From Bifidobacterium sp. UBA744 (GTDB lineage: Bacteria > Actinomycetota > Actinomycetes > Actinomycetales > Bifidobacteriaceae): DNA of 7,531 bases. Below the pieces are notes generated by a model, which saw only the letters and a list, made by a program, of their open reading frames with translations, was not told the origin of the DNA and did not search any database. The position numbers and the translations under genes are program-made. This document shows, one piece after another, positions 6,192 to 7,531 of this stretch. The DNA lies in NCBI GenBank assembly GCA_002298605.1, contig DBKS01000030.1, forward strand, positions 4,088 through 11,618, read 5' to 3'. The stretch's first letter is position 1; each line of letters starts with the position of its first letter.

Positions 6192-6197
6192 TATAAT
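6192..6197 (+). promoter_or_regulatory. Predicted -10 box of the lysC promoter
   Basis: A perfect TATAAT stands in an AT-rich patch that contrasts with the GC-rich surroundings, 56 nt before the lysC GTG. The start point would be near 6204, giving an mRNA leader of about 50 nt. The sequence 16-18 nt upstream has no recognisable TTGACA, so it may need an activator. The leader contains a weak TGCGT/ACGCA pair (6207-6211 with 6227-6231). Confidence 0.55.
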
Positions 6198-6253
6198 CAA
6201 CCCGTCTGCGTACTCTAGACGTAATCACGCAACACGAGAGATAAGGGACTGCA

Positions 6254-7018
6254 GTGGCTCTGATTGTGCAGAAGTACGGCGGCTCGTCCGTCGCCGATAC
6301 CGATTCGATCAAACGCGTGGCCAGACGCATCATCGAGACGAAGAAAAAGGGCAACAAAGTGGCCGTGGTTGTCTCCGCCATGGGGGACACCACCGACGAT
6401 CTCATCGATCAGGCGAAGAGCATCGACCCCAACCCGCCCGAGCGTGAAATGGATATGCTCATGACCGCCGGAGAGCGCATCTCCATGAGCTTGCTCGCCA
6501 TGGCGATCCATGCGGCTGGCGATCGCGCCCATTCCTTCACTGGCCAGCAGGCTGGATTCTTCACCGACGCACGCTACGGCGCCGCGCATATCAAGGCCGT
6601 GAAGCCCGACCGCGTCAAGCAGGCGCTGTCGTTGGGCGATGTGGCGATTGTGGCCGGCTTCCAGGGCATTAACGAGGAAGGCGACGCGACCACGCTGGGC
6701 CGTGGCGGCTCCGACACTTCGGCTGTGGCTCTTGCCGTGGCATTGGGTGCTGATGTGTGCGAGATCTACACCGATGTGGATGGTGTGTTCACGGCTGATC
6801 CCCGCATCGTGCCGACTGCTCGCCGTATTCCCGTCATCGATTACGATTCCATTCTCGAGATGGCTTCCTGCGGTTCCAAGGTGCTTGCCTTGCGCTGCGT
6901 GGAATATGCCCAGCGCTTCAACATGCCGCTGCATGTGCGCTCCTCGTTCTCGCATCGTCCGGGCACCATCGTGGTGCCTGATGGTGTGGACGCCCGTACC
7001 ATTCCGAATATCGACTGA
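6254..7018 (+). CDS. lysC: Aspartate kinase, catalytic (alpha) subunit without ACT domains
   Basis: This encodes a 254-aa amino acid kinase-family enzyme that phosphorylates L-aspartate with ATP to 4-phospho-L-aspartate, the first step toward lysine (and diaminopimelate), threonine and methionine. The start is GTG 6254, with AAGGGA (6243-6248) 5 nt upstream; translation begins MALIVQKYGGSSV, as in actinobacterial aspartokinases. Motifs are KYGGSSV (7-13, Lys7 catalytic), VVSAMGDTTDDL (39-50, Ser41), TAGERIS (71-77, Glu74), GRGGSDTSA around residue 150, YTDVDGVFTADPRIVP for nucleotide binding, and GSKVLALRCVEYAQRFNMPLHVRSS near the end. The protein stops at TIPNID, right after the catalytic domain. 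Relatives such as C. glutamicum LysC continue for about 165 residues with two ACT domains. Here that part is a separate downstream gene in another frame. Both ends are clean, so this is a gene split rather than a frameshift. Confidence 0.96.
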   Translation: MALIVQKYGGSSVADTDSIKRVARRIIETKKKGNKVAVVVSAMGDTTDDLIDQAKSIDPNPPEREMDMLMTAGERISMSLLAMAIHAAGDRAHSFTGQQAGFFTDARYGAAHIKAVKPDRVKQALSLGDVAIVAGFQGINEEGDATTLGRGGSDTSAVALAVALGADVCEIYTDVDGVFTADPRIVPTARRIPVIDYDSILEMASCGSKVLALRCVEYAQRFNMPLHVRSSFSHRPGTIVVPDGVDARTIPNID

Positions 7019-7024
7019 TACGTT

Positions 7025-7074
7025 CCGCCGGATCGGAGCGGACGGGCGATCAGGGTCCCGGCTCGTTCCGGCGG
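7025..7074 (+). promoter_or_regulatory. Nested inverted repeats between the aspartokinase alpha and beta genes
   Basis: CCGCCGG (7025-7031) pairs with CCGGCGG (7068-7074). Inside it GAGC (7037-7040) pairs with GCTC (7061-7064), and CGGG (7043-7046) pairs with CCCG (7057-7060). The arms are nested and could fold as one interrupted stem filling half of the intergenic gap. No T-run follows. Possible roles are stabilising the upstream message, partial termination or setting subunit ratio; none is shown. Confidence 0.4.
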
Positions 7075-7106
7075 GCATCAACTTCGAACAGCTAACCATC
7101 GTTTGC

Positions 7107-7112
7107 GAAAGG
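7107..7112 (+). promoter_or_regulatory. Ribosome binding site that decides the beta-subunit start
   Basis: GAAAGG lies 3 nt before ATG 7116 and 9 nt before ATG 7122, two in-frame candidates (ATG ACA ATG). The 9-nt spacing is in the normal range and 3 nt is too short, which favours 7122. Confidence 0.6.
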
Positions 7113-7121
7113 CTTATGACA

Positions 7122-7531
7122 ATGAGCGACAACAACCAGTCCATGGGTGACTTGTTTCCGGATCTTGGTCCTGAGGCCCCGGTGATTTCCGGCGTGGCGC
7201 ATGACCGCAGCGAGGCGCTGGCCACGGTGCGCGCCGTGCCGAACGAGCCGGGTATGGCCGCCAAGGTGTTCACCGAGCTTGCGAGTGCGGGCGTGAACGT
7301 CGACATGATCGTGCAGGCGGGCGCTTCCGTGGGCACCGCCGATATTTCCTTCACCGTGCCGGAGGCGTCGCTGAAGCAGGTTCAGAACGTTCTGCTGGAC
7401 AAGCGCGAGGAGTTGGGCTACCACTCCTTCGACGTCGATGTGAATGTCGGCAAGGTCGCCGTGGTGGGCGTCGGCATGAAAACCCATTCCGGCTTGGCCG
7501 CCAAGTTCTTCCAGGCGCTGAGCGACAAGGG
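7122..7531 (+). CDS. Aspartate kinase regulatory (beta) subunit, ACT-domain protein, partial
   Basis: This is the first 136 codons of an ACT-domain protein that runs off the window end. From ATG 7122 (ATG 7116, two codons earlier, is the alternative) it begins MSDNNQSMGDLFPDLG, a non-conserved lead-in. It then aligns by eye with the C-terminal half of actinobacterial LysC: PVISGVAHDRSEALATV, NEPGMAAKVFTELASAGVNVDMIVQ and TADISFTV (ACT1), then VGKVAVVGVGMKTHSGLAAKFFQAL (start of ACT2). These ACT domains bind lysine and/or threonine and give feedback inhibition. The position corresponding, by my alignment, to the C. glutamicum Ser301 region reads AVPNEPG, with Pro instead of Ser, as in several other actinobacteria. 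It has no catalytic domain of its own and should pair with the alpha subunit encoded 103 nt upstream. The rest of ACT2 is expected just beyond the window. Confidence 0.92.
   Translation, partial: MSDNNQSMGDLFPDLGPEAPVISGVAHDRSEALATVRAVPNEPGMAAKVFTELASAGVNVDMIVQAGASVGTADISFTVPEASLKQVQNVLLDKREELGYHSFDVDVNVGKVAVVGVGMKTHSGLAAKFFQALSDK

Noticed and set aside
6343..6349. G-AAA-AAG heptamer in lysC as a possible -1 frameshift site.
   Set aside because: The -1 frame ends after roughly 35 codons, it would destroy the enzyme, and the run encodes an ordinary lysine stretch with no clear stimulatory structure.
6215..7354. A 379-codon minus-strand open frame opposite lysC and the beta gene.
   Set aside because: It is antisense to highly conserved aspartokinase sequence, and its protein has no family features.

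Overview
The window is about 7.5 kb of GC-rich, gene-dense DNA with every gene on the + strand. It reads as a chromosomal segment of a Bifidobacterium or very close actinobacterium. The basis is the gene order (end of a Tad pilus locus, lipid kinase, dnaX, recR, aspartokinase, ACT-domain regulatory subunit), the actinobacterial type of the small Tad pseudopilins, and the catalytic/regulatory split of aspartokinase. This assignment comes from protein character and gene order, not from a database search. The species cannot be named.

Region 1 (1-1589) is the distal end of a tad (tight adherence / Flp pilus) locus: the C-terminus of a TadC-like inner-membrane platform protein, an Flp-type prepilin, a TadE-like pseudopilin that overlaps the prepilin gene by ATGA, and a small TadF/TadG-like membrane protein. 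The ATPase, TadB and the start of TadC would lie upstream of position 1. The three small proteins each have one hydrophobic segment directly after a Gly. The first two have the Glu at +5 expected for prepilin-peptidase substrates; the third does not.

Region 2 (1616-2737) is a DagK-family lipid kinase. It starts 26 nt after the last tad gene, has no Shine-Dalgarno sequence, and has a -10-like hexamer exactly 7 nt before its ATG, which suggests a leaderless mRNA and independent transcription.

Region 3 (2738-6055) is replication and repair. A 160-nt gene-free stretch rich in inverted repeats is followed by dnaX (836 aa, with a long low-complexity tail carrying three DPW motifs) and recR 32 nt downstream, a very common bacterial gene pair.

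Region 4 (6056-7531) is aspartate-family amino acid biosynthesis. A 198-nt intergenic stretch contains a perfect TATAAT box. It precedes lysC-alpha, which ends after the catalytic domain. After a 103-nt gap with nested inverted repeats comes a separate gene for the ACT-domain regulatory (beta) subunit, which runs off the window end. Together they should form the feedback-controlled aspartokinase of the Lys/Thr/Met pathway.

I found no mobile element, CRISPR array, tRNA/rRNA gene or phage signature. The genes are ordinary core and colonisation genes. The points most worth a second look are the physical split of aspartokinase, the DPW motif series in the DnaX tail, the long leader peptide and hairpin-bearing mRNA leader of the pilin gene, and the apparent leaderless start of the lipid kinase.
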